Of a stretch of DNA of 64,000 nucleotides, positions 1-8,549 are shown piece by piece. The translations under genes and the position numbers were made by a program. The stretch spans positions 1 to 64,000 of the forward strand of contig JAUIAV010000006.1 of the NCBI GenBank assembly GCA_030425195.1. Direction: 5' to 3'. Source of the stretch: Gammaproteobacteria bacterium. Lineage in GTDB: Bacteria > Pseudomonadota > Gammaproteobacteria > Pseudomonadales > Azotimanducaceae. The notes below the pieces were generated by a model. It saw nothing but the letters and a program-made list of their open reading frames with translations. It was not told the origin of the DNA and did not search any database. Numbering within the stretch: position 1 is the stretch's first letter; the number at the start of each line of letters is the position of its first letter.

Positions 1-137
1 ATGTGCAGGAAGCCGTTGGGCTCCGGCGGAAAGCGGGTCACGACACCCTGGCCGACCACACCCTCTTCCAGATCGCGTCTGATGCGCTGGCGGATGAAGT
101 CCTGAACGTCCGGGGTCGTCGTGGTCACTGTGGGCAC
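1..137 (-). CDS. glnS: Glutaminyl-tRNA synthetase, N-terminal fragment (runs off the window)
   Basis: This is the 5' end of a minus-strand gene whose remainder lies before base 1. The readable frame gives an N-terminus with D-F-I-R-Q-R-I followed by the class I aminoacyl-tRNA synthetase signature R-F-P-P-E-P-N-G-F-L-H, which in GlnRS is the ATP-binding HIGH-type region. The enzyme charges tRNA-Gln in the cytoplasm. No ATG is in frame near the start. The first usable codons are GTG at 137 or GTG at 128, and the frame upstream of 137 does not look coding. It diverges from the transglutaminase-like gene, leaving about 116 bases for both promoters. Only about 45 residues are visible, so the assignment rests on this signature. 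Confidence 0.85.
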   Translation of the reverse strand, partial: MPTVTTTTPDVQDFIRQRIRRDLEEGVVGQGVVTRFPPEPNGFLH

Positions 138-253
138 CGATCGTGGAAAGCGCGCTATTCTACCGGAAAGCCCGTCCACAGGCGCCCGCCGGGAGGCTTG
201 CGCCGTGGCATAATCGCCGCCCCAGCCGCCCAGGACCCCGGAACACCGACAGC

Positions 254-1648
254 ATGGTTTTGAGACTCATCGTGACTGCCGTTCTGTGCGCGATTCTGGC
301 GGTGCTCGCCTGGCAGCTGAGGGTTCCGGTGAGCGAAGCCGCCGCACAGGCACGATCCATGGTCGGAGAACGCTGGTACGCCCTGACTCTGGAGGATCGG
401 CACCTCGGCTATCTGCGCACCCGCAACTACCGGGATCGCCAGGGAAACTGGGTGTTCGAATCCGAACAGCGGTTCGCGATGAATCCCTACGATCCGGTGA
501 CCACCAGCAGTCGACGGACCTTCGCAGCCGGGCCGCCTCATGCCCTGCTCACCGCCGAGCATCTGCAGTCGAGACGGGGGCAGGAGAACGGCGTACGCAT
601 GGAGCGTACCCCGGCGGGTTACACCGCTCTCCGGCTACCGGAAGACGGCACCGTTGCGTCGCGGCACGTCTGGGACTACCACCTCGCAGACTATCTGGGA
701 TTCGAACTCTGGCTCGCCAGGGAACAGCCTCTGCGCGGCAGCGCCAGATCCGTCATGACCCTGGACTTCGACCGTCTCGAGCCCGTCCGTCGCACTTTTG
801 AAGTGGTCGAGCGCCGCCCGGAAGGCTACGTCATCGAGAACGGAGCCCCGTTTTCAGCGACCCGGATCGATCTGGACGAACGGCTGCTTCCGGAATCCAT
901 GCGGATCGCCGGTCTGTTCAGCCTGGCCCGGGTTTCCCGGCATGAAGCCCTGGCACCCCGGAGTACGCTGCAGGCGGCGAGCTACCACATTCCCACCGAC
1001 CGGCGCCTGCCTGACCACACCCGGATCAATCGGCTCAGACTCGCCATCGAGGGCCACGAGAATCCGCGCGTCCTGTTTCCCGACGCCGAACGTTCCGAGG
1101 GGAGCTGGGCGCTGGACCTGGGGCCCGGCACGATCACCCGCACACCGGCCGGTGGTGAATACAGCAGCGAGACCGTGCACATACCGAGCACGCATCCGGA
1201 CATCAGATCCCTCGCTCATCGTGCCGTGGGCGGCGCCACGGACACGGCCGCCAGAGCCCGGGCACTGAACCGGTTCGTACACCAGTACCTGACCTACCGT
1301 CCCGGCAAACCGCCCGAGAGCATTCTCACGCTGCTGGACGACCGGGTCGGCGACTGCACCGAATTTGCCGATCTCCTGACGACGCTCGCCCGGAGCGCGG
1401 GCCTCCCTGCCCGGACGGTGTTCGGTCTTGCCTACTCAGACGGACAGGAGCCCGCCTTCGCCTATCACGCATGGAACGAGATCCTGGTGGACGGGGACTG
1501 GCTGCCATTCGATCCAACCTGGGGCCAGGACCGGGTGGACGCCACGCACATCCCGCTGCCCAATGACGAAACGGCGGCCATGATGCTCCTCACCGGTGCG
1601 GTGAATCTCCGCTTCAGAGTGCTGGAGGTGGGATTCTTCCCCGACTGA
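254..1648 (+). CDS. Transglutaminase-like (papain-fold) membrane-anchored protein
   Basis: The product is about 464 residues. A hydrophobic segment near residues 2-20 suggests a signal anchor facing the periplasm. The C-terminal third is a transglutaminase-like domain with a complete triad: Cys368 in a G-D-C-T-E-F context, His405 in Y-H-A-W-N-E, and Asp420 in F-D-P-T-W-G. The residues between them (A-R-S-A-G-L-P-A-R) are typical of bacterial transglutaminase-like peptidases or amidases. The start is placed at ATG 254, because the 37 residues available upstream are low-complexity Arg/Pro-rich sequence unlike a real N-terminus. The substrate is unknown. It faces glnS divergently and ends 2 bases before the convergent tesB. 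Confidence 0.85.
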   Translation: MVLRLIVTAVLCAILAVLAWQLRVPVSEAAAQARSMVGERWYALTLEDRHLGYLRTRNYRDRQGNWVFESEQRFAMNPYDPVTTSSRRTFAAGPPHALLTAEHLQSRRGQENGVRMERTPAGYTALRLPEDGTVASRHVWDYHLADYLGFELWLAREQPLRGSARSVMTLDFDRLEPVRRTFEVVERRPEGYVIENGAPFSATRIDLDERLLPESMRIAGLFSLARVSRHEALAPRSTLQAASYHIPTDRRLPDHTRINRLRLAIEGHENPRVLFPDAERSEGSWALDLGPGTITRTPAGGEYSSETVHIPSTHPDIRSLAHRAVGGATDTAARARALNRFVHQYLTYRPGKPPESILTLLDDRVGDCTEFADLLTTLARSAGLPARTVFGLAYSDGQEPAFAYHAWNEILVDGDWLPFDPTWGQDRVDATHIPLPNDETAAMMLLTGAVNLRFRVLEVGFFPD

Positions 1649-1650
1649 AC

Positions 1651-2571
1651 TCAGTCGTCGGCCGGTGGGTCCCGCAACTCCCGCACGAGACCTTCCTGAG
1701 TAACGGACGCCAGCAGATCGCCGGCACGGTCGTAGAACGCCGCGTGCACGAGCCCGCGGGCCCCGTTGGCCGTGCTGGTGTGCTTGTGAAACAGCAGCCA
1801 CTCGCTCATGGGCACCGGACGGTGTATCCAGAGCGCATGATCGAGGCTCGCCATCTGGAACCGGTCCCGGGTCACGTTCCCGGCATGGGGCAGCACCGTC
1901 GTGGAAACCAGGCCCATGTCCGAGGCGTAGGCGAGCAGGCAGCGGGCAAGCGTTCCGTCGTCCTCCGGCAGGGGTGCGGCAAAGCGGATCCAGACCGGGT
2001 TCCAGAAACGATCGGCTTCCCAGGCAGGGCTGCCGAGCCCGAACACCGAACGCGTCTCGAACGGCCGGGCCCGGCCGGCCATCGGGCTCAGGTTCGGCTG
2101 TTCCCCCGTCAGTCTGCCGACGGCGACCCGGTCGTCTTCCAGTTCCTCCGGCGGCGGTACGTTGGGCATGGAGGCCGAGTGCTCGAATCCTTCCTCCTCC
2201 AGATGGAAGGAGACACTCATGCTGAAGATGGCCCTGCCTTCCTGAATGGCAACCACGCGCCGGGTCGTGAAGGATCGGCCGTCCCGGATCCGGTCCACTT
2301 CGTAAAGCACGGGCAGTGCCGCGTTACCCGCCCGCATGAAATAACCGTGGACCGAGTGGACGTGCCGCCCTTCTACCGTGTGATAGGCGGCTCTCAGGGC
2401 CTGGGAAAGAACCTGTCCGCCGAACAGCCGATAGTTGCCGCGGACCTCGTTCAGACCCCGGTACAGGTCTTCCTCGATCCTTTCGAGCGTGAGAATACCC
2501 AGCAGACGCTCGGCGAGCGCGAGCCGCTCGGCGCCGTGTCTCGTGTCCTGGTCTGTCATCTCGGAGCTCAT
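1651..2571 (-). CDS. tesB: Acyl-CoA thioesterase II
   Basis: A 306-residue double-hotdog thioesterase, the normal TesB length. It hydrolyses acyl-CoA to free acid and CoA. The first hotdog carries G-G-Q-V-L-S-Q-A-L near residue 51 and H-S-V-H-G-Y-F near 72. The residues matching the E. coli catalytic set are visible: Asp218 in Y-A-S-D, Ser242 in A-S-L-D-H (Thr in E. coli), and Gln292 in V-T-Q-E-G. The Ser for Thr swap is conservative. The gene is convergent with the transglutaminase-like gene and divergent from the methyltransferase at 2650. The abundance of CoA enzymes in the window fits a fatty-acid-degrading lifestyle. Confidence 0.93.
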   Translation of the reverse strand: MSSEMTDQDTRHGAERLALAERLLGILTLERIEEDLYRGLNEVRGNYRLFGGQVLSQALRAAYHTVEGRHVHSVHGYFMRAGNAALPVLYEVDRIRDGRSFTTRRVVAIQEGRAIFSMSVSFHLEEEGFEHSASMPNVPPPEELEDDRVAVGRLTGEQPNLSPMAGRARPFETRSVFGLGSPAWEADRFWNPVWIRFAAPLPEDDGTLARCLLAYASDMGLVSTTVLPHAGNVTRDRFQMASLDHALWIHRPVPMSEWLLFHKHTSTANGARGLVHAAFYDRAGDLLASVTQEGLVRELRDPPADD

Positions 2572-2649
2572 GGGGCCGCCTTATCGACGCTGCCGTTGAA
2601 GCAGAAATCCCGTTGCCGCAACATCGGAGGCGTTCACAGGAAGGAGCGC

Positions 2650-3438
2650 ATGATAGTGCCAGAATCCAGATCCATGCAAAGCCGCCGGTTCCTGCTGCGC
2701 GCTCTGCTGACTTCGTTCACCGCCATCCTCTGCGTCTCTGCCGCCGGAGCCCGATCGGCGGATATCACCTCGGCGATCGCGTCCAACGATCGGCCTGCCG
2801 CGGATCGCGAGCGCGACGCCACCAGCCGCCCGGCCGAAGTTCTGGCCTTCTTCGGAGTTCCCGCGGAAGGCGTGGTCATCGACCTGTTCGGTGGCGGCGG
2901 CTACTACAGCGAGATTCTCTCCCGGGCCATGGGCCCTGAAGGGCGTGTGTATCTGCACAACAACCGCGCGTACCTGGAATTCGCCGGTGAGGCCCTGGAG
3001 GCGCGCCTGGGCAATGACCGTCTACCGAACGTGATCCGCTATGACAGAGAGCTGGATGCCATCGATCTGGCGGACGATTCCGTGGATCTGGTGCTGATGG
3101 TGATGACCTACCACGATCTCTACTACAAGACCGACGGCTGGGATCTGGATCCGGACGCCTTCTTCGCCATGGTCCATCGGATTCTGAAACCCGGCGGCGT
3201 GCTGGCGATCGTCGATCATGCGGCTGTTCCCGGATCCGGAAGCAGTGCCGCACAGGATCTGCATCGGATCGATCCCGCATTCGCGCTCGAAGACATCGAA
3301 TCCCAGGGTTTCCAGCTGTCGGCGCAGTCGGATCTGCTGGCGAATCCTGAAGATTCGAGAACCGGAAGCGTCTTCGATCCGGCCATCCGCGGCAGAACGT
3401 CCAAGTTCCTGATGAAATTCGTTGAACCCGCGCCCTGA
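2650..3438 (+). CDS. Exported SAM-dependent methyltransferase (predicted)
   Basis: A 262-residue product. ATG 2650 has a strong ribosome site (GGAAGGAG) just upstream; a second ATG at 2674 would give a tighter signal peptide. Residues 9-36 form an Arg-rich then hydrophobic export signal ending near A-R-S-A-D. The S-R-R-F-L start resembles a Tat signal but lacks one spacer residue. The mature part is a class I methyltransferase fold: motif I is V-I-D-L-F-G-G-G-G-Y-Y-S, and the later L-K-P-G-G-V-L-A-I-V-D-H matches motif post-II/III. It resembles the group of predicted methyltransferases of unknown substrate often given export signals. A periplasmic methyltransferase would need SAM there, so either the signal or the location needs testing. 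Confidence 0.75.
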   Translation: MIVPESRSMQSRRFLLRALLTSFTAILCVSAAGARSADITSAIASNDRPAADRERDATSRPAEVLAFFGVPAEGVVIDLFGGGGYYSEILSRAMGPEGRVYLHNNRAYLEFAGEALEARLGNDRLPNVIRYDRELDAIDLADDSVDLVLMVMTYHDLYYKTDGWDLDPDAFFAMVHRILKPGGVLAIVDHAAVPGSGSSAAQDLHRIDPAFALEDIESQGFQLSAQSDLLANPEDSRTGSVFDPAIRGRTSKFLMKFVEPAP

Positions 3439-3525
3439 ATGGGTTTAACATCCGGCCTCTTCGTTCACCCGATTCCGGGTGGCTCAACGGAAAGGACGTG
3501 CAGCGTCCTGTTGATGTATAGGGGT

Positions 3526-3541
3526 GTACTACATGTTGTAC
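3526..3541. promoter_or_regulatory. Near-perfect 16-base palindrome, possible operator
   Basis: The sequence reads GTAC-T-ACATGT-T-GTAC, symmetrical except at the two single bases joining the blocks. It lies about 270 bases upstream of the exporter start. Its size and symmetry fit a dimeric regulator site (MarR or TetR type), but no regulator gene is adjacent. The operator role is inferred only. Confidence 0.35.
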
Positions 3542-3667
3542 AGAGAGACATACATCAGATACCGAAGGCCGGCCTGCGCTGTGCGCACCTCCGGCTATAC
3601 CGGCGCCCTTCCGGGCATTCACGCCGGTACCGGTGGCCATTCCTTGAGCTGATCTGCTGACGCACCC

Positions 3668-3696
3668 TCGAGGAACGCCATCAGGCGGTTCCTCGA
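3668..3696. repeat. Inverted repeat (9-bp stem plus GCC/GGC) in the exporter leader
   Basis: The arms TCGAGGAAC (3668-3676) and GTTCCTCGA (3688-3696) are exact complements, and inner GCC/GGC bases can extend the stem past one bulged base. There is no T-run after it, so it is not a classical terminator. It lies 115 bases before the exporter start and may be leader RNA structure or an operator. Confidence 0.4.
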
Positions 3697-3810
3697 ACCC
3701 GACGTCTGCCGTCCCGCGTTCTCAACAGAACGCAGCCATTCGAAAGACACTCGAGGATCCCCTGCCGGGAAGCATCTTCGACGTTTTGGTTTTCGAACTG
3801 GATTTATCCG

Positions 3811-5670
3811 ATGAGCAGACAACAATCTCTGAATCTCTGGCGCATCACCGAAGGGCAGCGGCTGCCCTACTTCGGCGCGGTGATCTCCATGGCGCTGATG
3901 AACGCGTTCATGTTCGGCGCGCCGCTGATCGGCAAGTTCGCCATCGACGTGGTGGTGGAACGTGACTTCGCCTTCGCGCAGCCGCAACTGCTCGGTCTCG
4001 CACAGGCCATGGGCGATGGTTCACCCTATCTGAACTACCTGATGATCTCGGCGGTGCTGGCCGTGCTGGTGACGGCCATGGGCGGACTGTTTCTGTTTTT
4101 CCGGGGCCGTCTGGCCGCTACCGCTTCAGAAGCCATCGTGCGCCGGCTGCGGGAAACCATCTACCGGCGCATGCACAATCTGCATGCCGCGTTCTATGAC
4201 ACCGCGGATACCGGCGACCTGGTGCAGCGATCGAGCTCCGACGTGGAGACCCTGCGGGTCTTCCTCTCCAGCGACGTGGTGGAGATCGGGCGCGCCATCA
4301 TGCTGCTGCTGTGCGTGCTGCCGTTTCTCTTCTACATGTCCAGTGATCTGGCCTGGCTGTCCATCTGCCTGATGCCCTTCCTGGTGGTGGGCGCCTACGT
4401 CTTCTTCTCGAAAGTGAAGGAGGTCTTCCAGGTGACCGATGAAGCGGAAGCGGAAATGACCGCCACGCTGCAGGAGAATCTCACCGGAATCCGGGTGGTT
4501 CGCGCTTTCGCCCGGCAGGCCTTCGAGACGGAAAAGTTCGGCGTGAAGAACGCCGCGTTCCGTAATCACAACTACCGCCTCATCCGGCTCATGGGGTACT
4601 ACTGGGGCATCAGCGATTTCTTCGCCATGCTCCAGATCGGTGTGGTGCTGATCGCCGGTGCCCGTTTCATCATGGCCGGCACCCTGACCGTGGGCGAGCT
4701 GTTCGCATTCATGACCTACGTCTCCATGGTGATCTGGCCGATCCGTCAGCTCGGACGGGTCCTGACCGACACCGGCAAGGCGGTGGTCTCCATGGGCCGT
4801 GTCAACGAGATTCTCGACAAGCCGGAGGAGAGCCGGGAACTGGCCCCGGCCGATGGTCGGGCACGGGGAGAGCTGGTGTTCGAGCATCTCACCTTCGGCT
4901 ACGAGCCGGACAAACCCGTGCTGCAGGACGTGAGCATCGCCATCGCCCCGGGCGAGACGCTGGCGCTGGTGGGACCGCCCGGCTCCGGGAAGTCGAGCCT
5001 GATCCGCGTGCTGCTGAGAATGTATCCCTATCAGTCCGGCCGGGTGCTGCTGGACGGTCAGGAGATCACCGAGGTCAACCGGCAGTGGCTGCGTGCCCAG
5101 GTGGGCGTGGTGCTGCAGGATCCGTTTCTGTACTCGCGTTCCATCCGCGCCAACCTGATGGTGGGAAGACCGAACGCTCCCATGACGGAGATCATCGAGT
5201 CCTGCAGGGATGCGGCCATTCATTCATCCATCGAGAGCTTTCCCGAGGGATTCGAGGCCATGGTCGGCGAGCGGGGCGTCACGCTGTCCGGCGGCCAGCG
5301 CCAGCGTCTGGCGCTGGCCCGGGCGCTGCTGAAAGATCCCCCGGTGCTGGTTCTCGACGACTCCCTTTCGGCCGTCGATACCGGTACGGAACGGGACATT
5401 CTGGCGGCCATGGCCCGTCGCAAGGGGCGTCAGACGACGATCATCATCGCCCACCGGCTCTCCAGCGTCATGCACGCCGACCGGATTCTCGTGCTCGACC
5501 GGGGACGGGTGGCGCAGATCGGCGATCACCGCACGCTCGCGGTCGAAGAGGGGCCTTACCGGCGTCTGTGCGAGATTCAGGGTGCGCTGGATGCATCGAT
5601 CCGGGCGGACATCGACGCGGGCGCCAACGTCCCGGGCCCATCGATCGAGGAGGGAAAGAGCCATGGATAA
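3811..5670 (+). CDS. ABC exporter half-transporter, subunit with degenerate catalytic site
   Basis: A 619-residue type IV ABC exporter: about six transmembrane helices (residues 1-330) followed by an ATPase domain. Walker A is G-P-P-G-S-G-K-S-S near 388-396, the signature is L-S-G-G-Q-R-Q-R, and the switch is I-A-H-R-L-S-S. The Walker B end reads L-D-D-S, so the usual catalytic Glu is Asp517. In heterodimeric exporters such as TM287/288 or BmrC/BmrD, one partner carries just this replacement, making one ATP site inactive. The partner at 5663 has the intact site and overlaps by 8 bases, which supports an obligate heterodimer exporting lipids or drugs. The substrate cannot be read from sequence. 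Confidence 0.93.
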   Translation: MSRQQSLNLWRITEGQRLPYFGAVISMALMNAFMFGAPLIGKFAIDVVVERDFAFAQPQLLGLAQAMGDGSPYLNYLMISAVLAVLVTAMGGLFLFFRGRLAATASEAIVRRLRETIYRRMHNLHAAFYDTADTGDLVQRSSSDVETLRVFLSSDVVEIGRAIMLLLCVLPFLFYMSSDLAWLSICLMPFLVVGAYVFFSKVKEVFQVTDEAEAEMTATLQENLTGIRVVRAFARQAFETEKFGVKNAAFRNHNYRLIRLMGYYWGISDFFAMLQIGVVLIAGARFIMAGTLTVGELFAFMTYVSMVIWPIRQLGRVLTDTGKAVVSMGRVNEILDKPEESRELAPADGRARGELVFEHLTFGYEPDKPVLQDVSIAIAPGETLALVGPPGSGKSSLIRVLLRMYPYQSGRVLLDGQEITEVNRQWLRAQVGVVLQDPFLYSRSIRANLMVGRPNAPMTEIIESCRDAAIHSSIESFPEGFEAMVGERGVTLSGGQRQRLALARALLKDPPVLVLDDSLSAVDTGTERDILAAMARRKGRQTTIIIAHRLSSVMHADRILVLDRGRVAQIGDHRTLAVEEGPYRRLCEIQGALDASIRADIDAGANVPGPSIEEGKSHG

Positions 5671-7552
5671 CTACGACGACGAGAATTTCGACGACGGGTT
5701 CGACGAGGACGCACTTGCCGCCCGCATGAACCTGGATCTCTGGAAGAAGCTCTTCGGCTACGCCCGCCGGTATCCGAAAGATCTGACCTGGCTCGGCGTT
5801 TTCGCCTTCTGTACCGCCTGCGCGGAGGTGGCCTATCCGCTGATCACGAAGGGCGTGGTCGACGAGGTCGCCGCCAATGGCAGCGATGCCTCGCTGATGC
5901 CCTGGGTGCTCGCGTACCTGGTCTGCACGGCCGGTATCGCGCTGTCCATCGGCGGCTTCATCTGGATGGGCGGCAAAATCCGCACCCACGTGAGCCACGA
6001 CATCCGCCGGGATGGATTCGCCAACCTGCAGCGCCTGTCTTTCAGCTTCTTCGACTACCGTCCCGTGGGCTGGCTGATGGCCAGAATGACGTCGGATTGC
6101 GAACGGCTGTCGAACATTCTGGCCTGGGGTTTTCTGGATCTGGTCTGGGGCACCACCATGATGCTCGGCATCGCCGTGGCCATGCTGTTCATGAATCCGA
6201 AGCTGGCCATCGTCGTGCTGGCCATCCTGCCGCTGCTCGGCTGGGTGTCCACCAAGTTTCAGCGTCACATTCTGAAATCGGCCCGGCAGGTACGGGCGAC
6301 GAACTCGCGCATCACCGGCTCCTACAACGAGGCCATCATGGGCGTGCTCACCAGCAAGGCCTTCGTCAGGGAGGAGGCGAACCTGGACGAGTTCAGGACG
6401 CTGACGGACCGTATGTACGGCGCCTCCGTCACGAATCTCACCCAGGCGGCGATCTACGTGCCCATCGTGATCACTCTGGCGAGCCTGGCCACGGGTCTGG
6501 CGCTTGCCATCGGCGGGATCGATCTTCTGGACGGACTGATCAGCGCCGGTACGCTGGTCGCCTTCATGGCCTACACCCGGCACTTCTTCGATCCGGTGGA
6601 ACAGCTCGGCCACTGGTTTGCGGAGATGCAGATGGCGCAGGCATCCGCGGAGAGAATTCTCTCGCTGATCGAAGCAGATCCGGAGATCAAGGATTCGGAG
6701 TCCGTCCTCGAGGCTCTCGGCCGGAAACGCTCGACGGGCGACGGACGGTTCGCGGCGGACGGCGGTGAAGACGCCATCCACAGCATCGAGCTGAAAGGGC
6801 TCGGCTTCGCCTACGATCCCGCCAAGCCGGTGCTGAGTGACGTCAACTTCACCGTTCACCGCGGCGAAACCATCGCCATCGTCGGACCCACCGGCGGCGG
6901 CAAGAGCACCCTGGTCAACGTGATCTGCCGCTTCTACGAGCCGACTCAGGGATCCGTGCTCATCGACGGTCTGGACTACCGCAACCGCAGCCTGCACTGG
7001 CTCCAGTCGAACCTGGGTATCGTGCTGCAGAACGCGCACGTCTTCAGCGGCTCCATCATGGAGAACATCCGCTACGGCCGCCTCGACGCCACGGACGAGG
7101 AGGTCATCGAGGCGGCGCGGACGGCGGGGGCGCACGAGTTCATCATGGGCTTCGACGAGGGGTACGGAACGGCCACCGGCGAGGGCGGCAGCCGTCTCTC
7201 GGCGGGACAGAAACAGCTGGTCTCGTTCGCCCGCGCCATTCTGGCCGACCCTCAGATTCTGGTGATGGATGAGGCCACCTCCTCGGTGGATACGGAAACG
7301 GAGCAGCGCATACAGCAGGGCCTGGTGAACGTGCTGAAAGGACGGATCGCGTTCGTGATCGCCCACCGCCTTTCCACGATCCGCAATGCCGACCGGATCC
7401 TGGTGATCGAAGGCGGACGGATCACGGAAGCCGGAACACACCAGGCGCTCATGGATACGCGCGGACACTACTACGAGCTCTACCGGCAGCAGAGCCTGCA
7501 GGAGGCATCGGCCAGCCTGGACACAGGCGGCAGCGAACCGCTGCCCGCCTGA
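5663..7552 (+). CDS. ABC exporter half-transporter, catalytically intact subunit
   Basis: A 629-residue partner of the preceding exporter subunit. ATG 5663 overlaps the upstream stop by 8 bases, and AGGGAAAGAG precedes it as a ribosome site; a longer frame upstream is excluded as Arg-rich filler. An acidic N-terminus (N-Y-D-D-E-N-F-D-D) precedes the membrane domain. ATPase motifs: Walker A G-P-T-G-G-G-K-S-T, signature L-S-A-G-Q-K-Q, Walker B V-M-D-E-A-T with catalytic Glu537, and H-loop V-I-A-H-R-L-S-T. In heterodimers the signature of the partner completes the active site here; that partner signature, L-S-G-G-Q, is canonical. This matches the asymmetric arrangement of TM288-type subunits. 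It exports an unknown substrate across the inner membrane. Confidence 0.93.
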   Translation: MDNYDDENFDDGFDEDALAARMNLDLWKKLFGYARRYPKDLTWLGVFAFCTACAEVAYPLITKGVVDEVAANGSDASLMPWVLAYLVCTAGIALSIGGFIWMGGKIRTHVSHDIRRDGFANLQRLSFSFFDYRPVGWLMARMTSDCERLSNILAWGFLDLVWGTTMMLGIAVAMLFMNPKLAIVVLAILPLLGWVSTKFQRHILKSARQVRATNSRITGSYNEAIMGVLTSKAFVREEANLDEFRTLTDRMYGASVTNLTQAAIYVPIVITLASLATGLALAIGGIDLLDGLISAGTLVAFMAYTRHFFDPVEQLGHWFAEMQMAQASAERILSLIEADPEIKDSESVLEALGRKRSTGDGRFAADGGEDAIHSIELKGLGFAYDPAKPVLSDVNFTVHRGETIAIVGPTGGGKSTLVNVICRFYEPTQGSVLIDGLDYRNRSLHWLQSNLGIVLQNAHVFSGSIMENIRYGRLDATDEEVIEAARTAGAHEFIMGFDEGYGTATGEGGSRLSAGQKQLVSFARAILADPQILVMDEATSSVDTETEQRIQQGLVNVLKGRIAFVIAHRLSTIRNADRILVIEGGRITEAGTHQALMDTRGHYYELYRQQSLQEASASLDTGGSEPLPA

Positions 7553-7559
7553 CGGGGAT

Positions 7560-8549
7560 TCAGAGCCGGCGGCGGAGAGCGGCCGTGGACGGGTGAGGAT
7601 CCAGGTAGGTCTGATAGAGCACGTAGGTATCCGGATGCCGGCCGAGGTGGTGCCGCAGCACGGCAAGCGGCGCCAGGAGCGGCTGCTCGCCGCGCCGGTA
7701 GGCGCTGATGAGCTCGGCGAGTTCCTGGCGGCTCGGCGCATCCAGCACCCGCTTCAGATATCCCTGCAGATGAGCAAGCACGTTGGCGTGCCCGCCCCGG
7801 GAAGCGGGCCTTGCCAGGCCCTGCATGAGCAGGGAGATGTAACGGCCGGCTATTCCCGGCAGGTCGGATTTGAGATTGGCCAGCAGACGACCCGTCTGCT
7901 GGTAGGCGGGCACGCTGTGCGCCATCAGAAGATACTTGTAGCGGCTGTGGAATTCGATCAGCCGGGCAGCCGTCAGCCCCTCCCGGATCAGGGTCTGCCA
8001 GTGCGCGTAGGCGAACGTCCGGGTCACGAAATTCTCTCTCAGCACCTCGTCGTTCAACCGTCCGCATTCCTCCAGCGGCAGATCGGGCAGCATCTCGGCA
8101 AGCACGCCCGCGAAGATACCCGTGCCGCGGCGACTCGGAGCACCCACCGTCCCGTCGTCGAGCTCCGGATAGACCTTGACCCGTTCCAGGCCGCAGGAAG
8201 GCGAACTCTTCATGAGCACGTAGCCCGCGAGATGGCCGAGCGTCGGCGCAGTCTCCCGTGCATAACCGGCCAGCGCATCCGTATAGTCCGCCTCGCTGTC
8301 CTTCACACCTACGGCCCGGATTCCGGCCCTCTCGACGAGGCGGATGGGCGGTCGCGGTACCGGCATCCCGATCCCTACCTCCGGACAGAAACCCTCGAAG
8401 GTGTACAGGCCTTCGAGGGCAGCATGGGGAAACGACGAGCGTGCACCACTGCCGTCATAACGGACTTCGTGGCCGAGCAGACAGTCGCTGATGCCGAGCG
8501 GCAGCGGCGGATCCGGGCGTGCGGGGAAATCGGGGACCGCGTCAGCCAC
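7560..8549 (-). CDS. DUF523-DUF1722 protein (TudS/YbgA-like Fe-S protein)
   Basis: About 329 residues with two known modules. The N-terminal half (residues 15-150) is DUF523, the fold of 2-thiouracil desulfurase TudS. It has cysteines in S-D-C-L-L-G, F-C-P-E-V-G and S-P-S-C-G-L, the three that hold a [4Fe-4S] cluster in TudS. The C-terminal half is DUF1722 (YbgA-like), recognised from H-S-R-Y-K-Y-L-L-M-A-H. The start is taken as GTG 8549, which overlaps the stop of the upstream acyl-CoA dehydrogenase gene by 8 bases; the longer frame is that gene's shadow. A desulfurase role for the first domain is family inference, and the role of the second is unknown. Translational coupling to fatty-acid genes is unexplained. 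Confidence 0.85.
   Translation of the reverse strand: MADAVPDFPARPDPPLPLGISDCLLGHEVRYDGSGARSSFPHAALEGLYTFEGFCPEVGIGMPVPRPPIRLVERAGIRAVGVKDSEADYTDALAGYARETAPTLGHLAGYVLMKSSPSCGLERVKVYPELDDGTVGAPSRRGTGIFAGVLAEMLPDLPLEECGRLNDEVLRENFVTRTFAYAHWQTLIREGLTAARLIEFHSRYKYLLMAHSVPAYQQTGRLLANLKSDLPGIAGRYISLLMQGLARPASRGGHANVLAHLQGYLKRVLDAPSRQELAELISAYRRGEQPLLAPLAVLRHHLGRHPDTYVLYQTYLDPHPSTAALRRRL

Larger units (their letters stand above)
3439..3810. other. 372-base non-coding gap upstream of the ABC exporter operon
   Basis: I see no convincing gene here. The stretch is less coding-like than its neighbours and holds three structures: a short hairpin (GGACG/CGTCC, 3494-3508), a 16-base near-palindrome (3526-3541) and a longer hairpin (3668-3696). 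It must contain the promoter and leader of the ABC exporter operon that starts at 3811. Confidence 0.6.

Noticed and set aside
1744-2649. Upstream extension of the methyltransferase to a 564-residue protein
   Set aside because: The extension is antisense to tesB and lacks protein-like composition; ATG 2650 has a strong ribosome site and a signal peptide.
5468-7741. 757-residue minus-strand open frame opposite the ABC exporter pair
   Set aside because: The sense strand encodes two well-supported ABC subunits, while the antisense product is Arg/His/Gln-rich with no fold signature.
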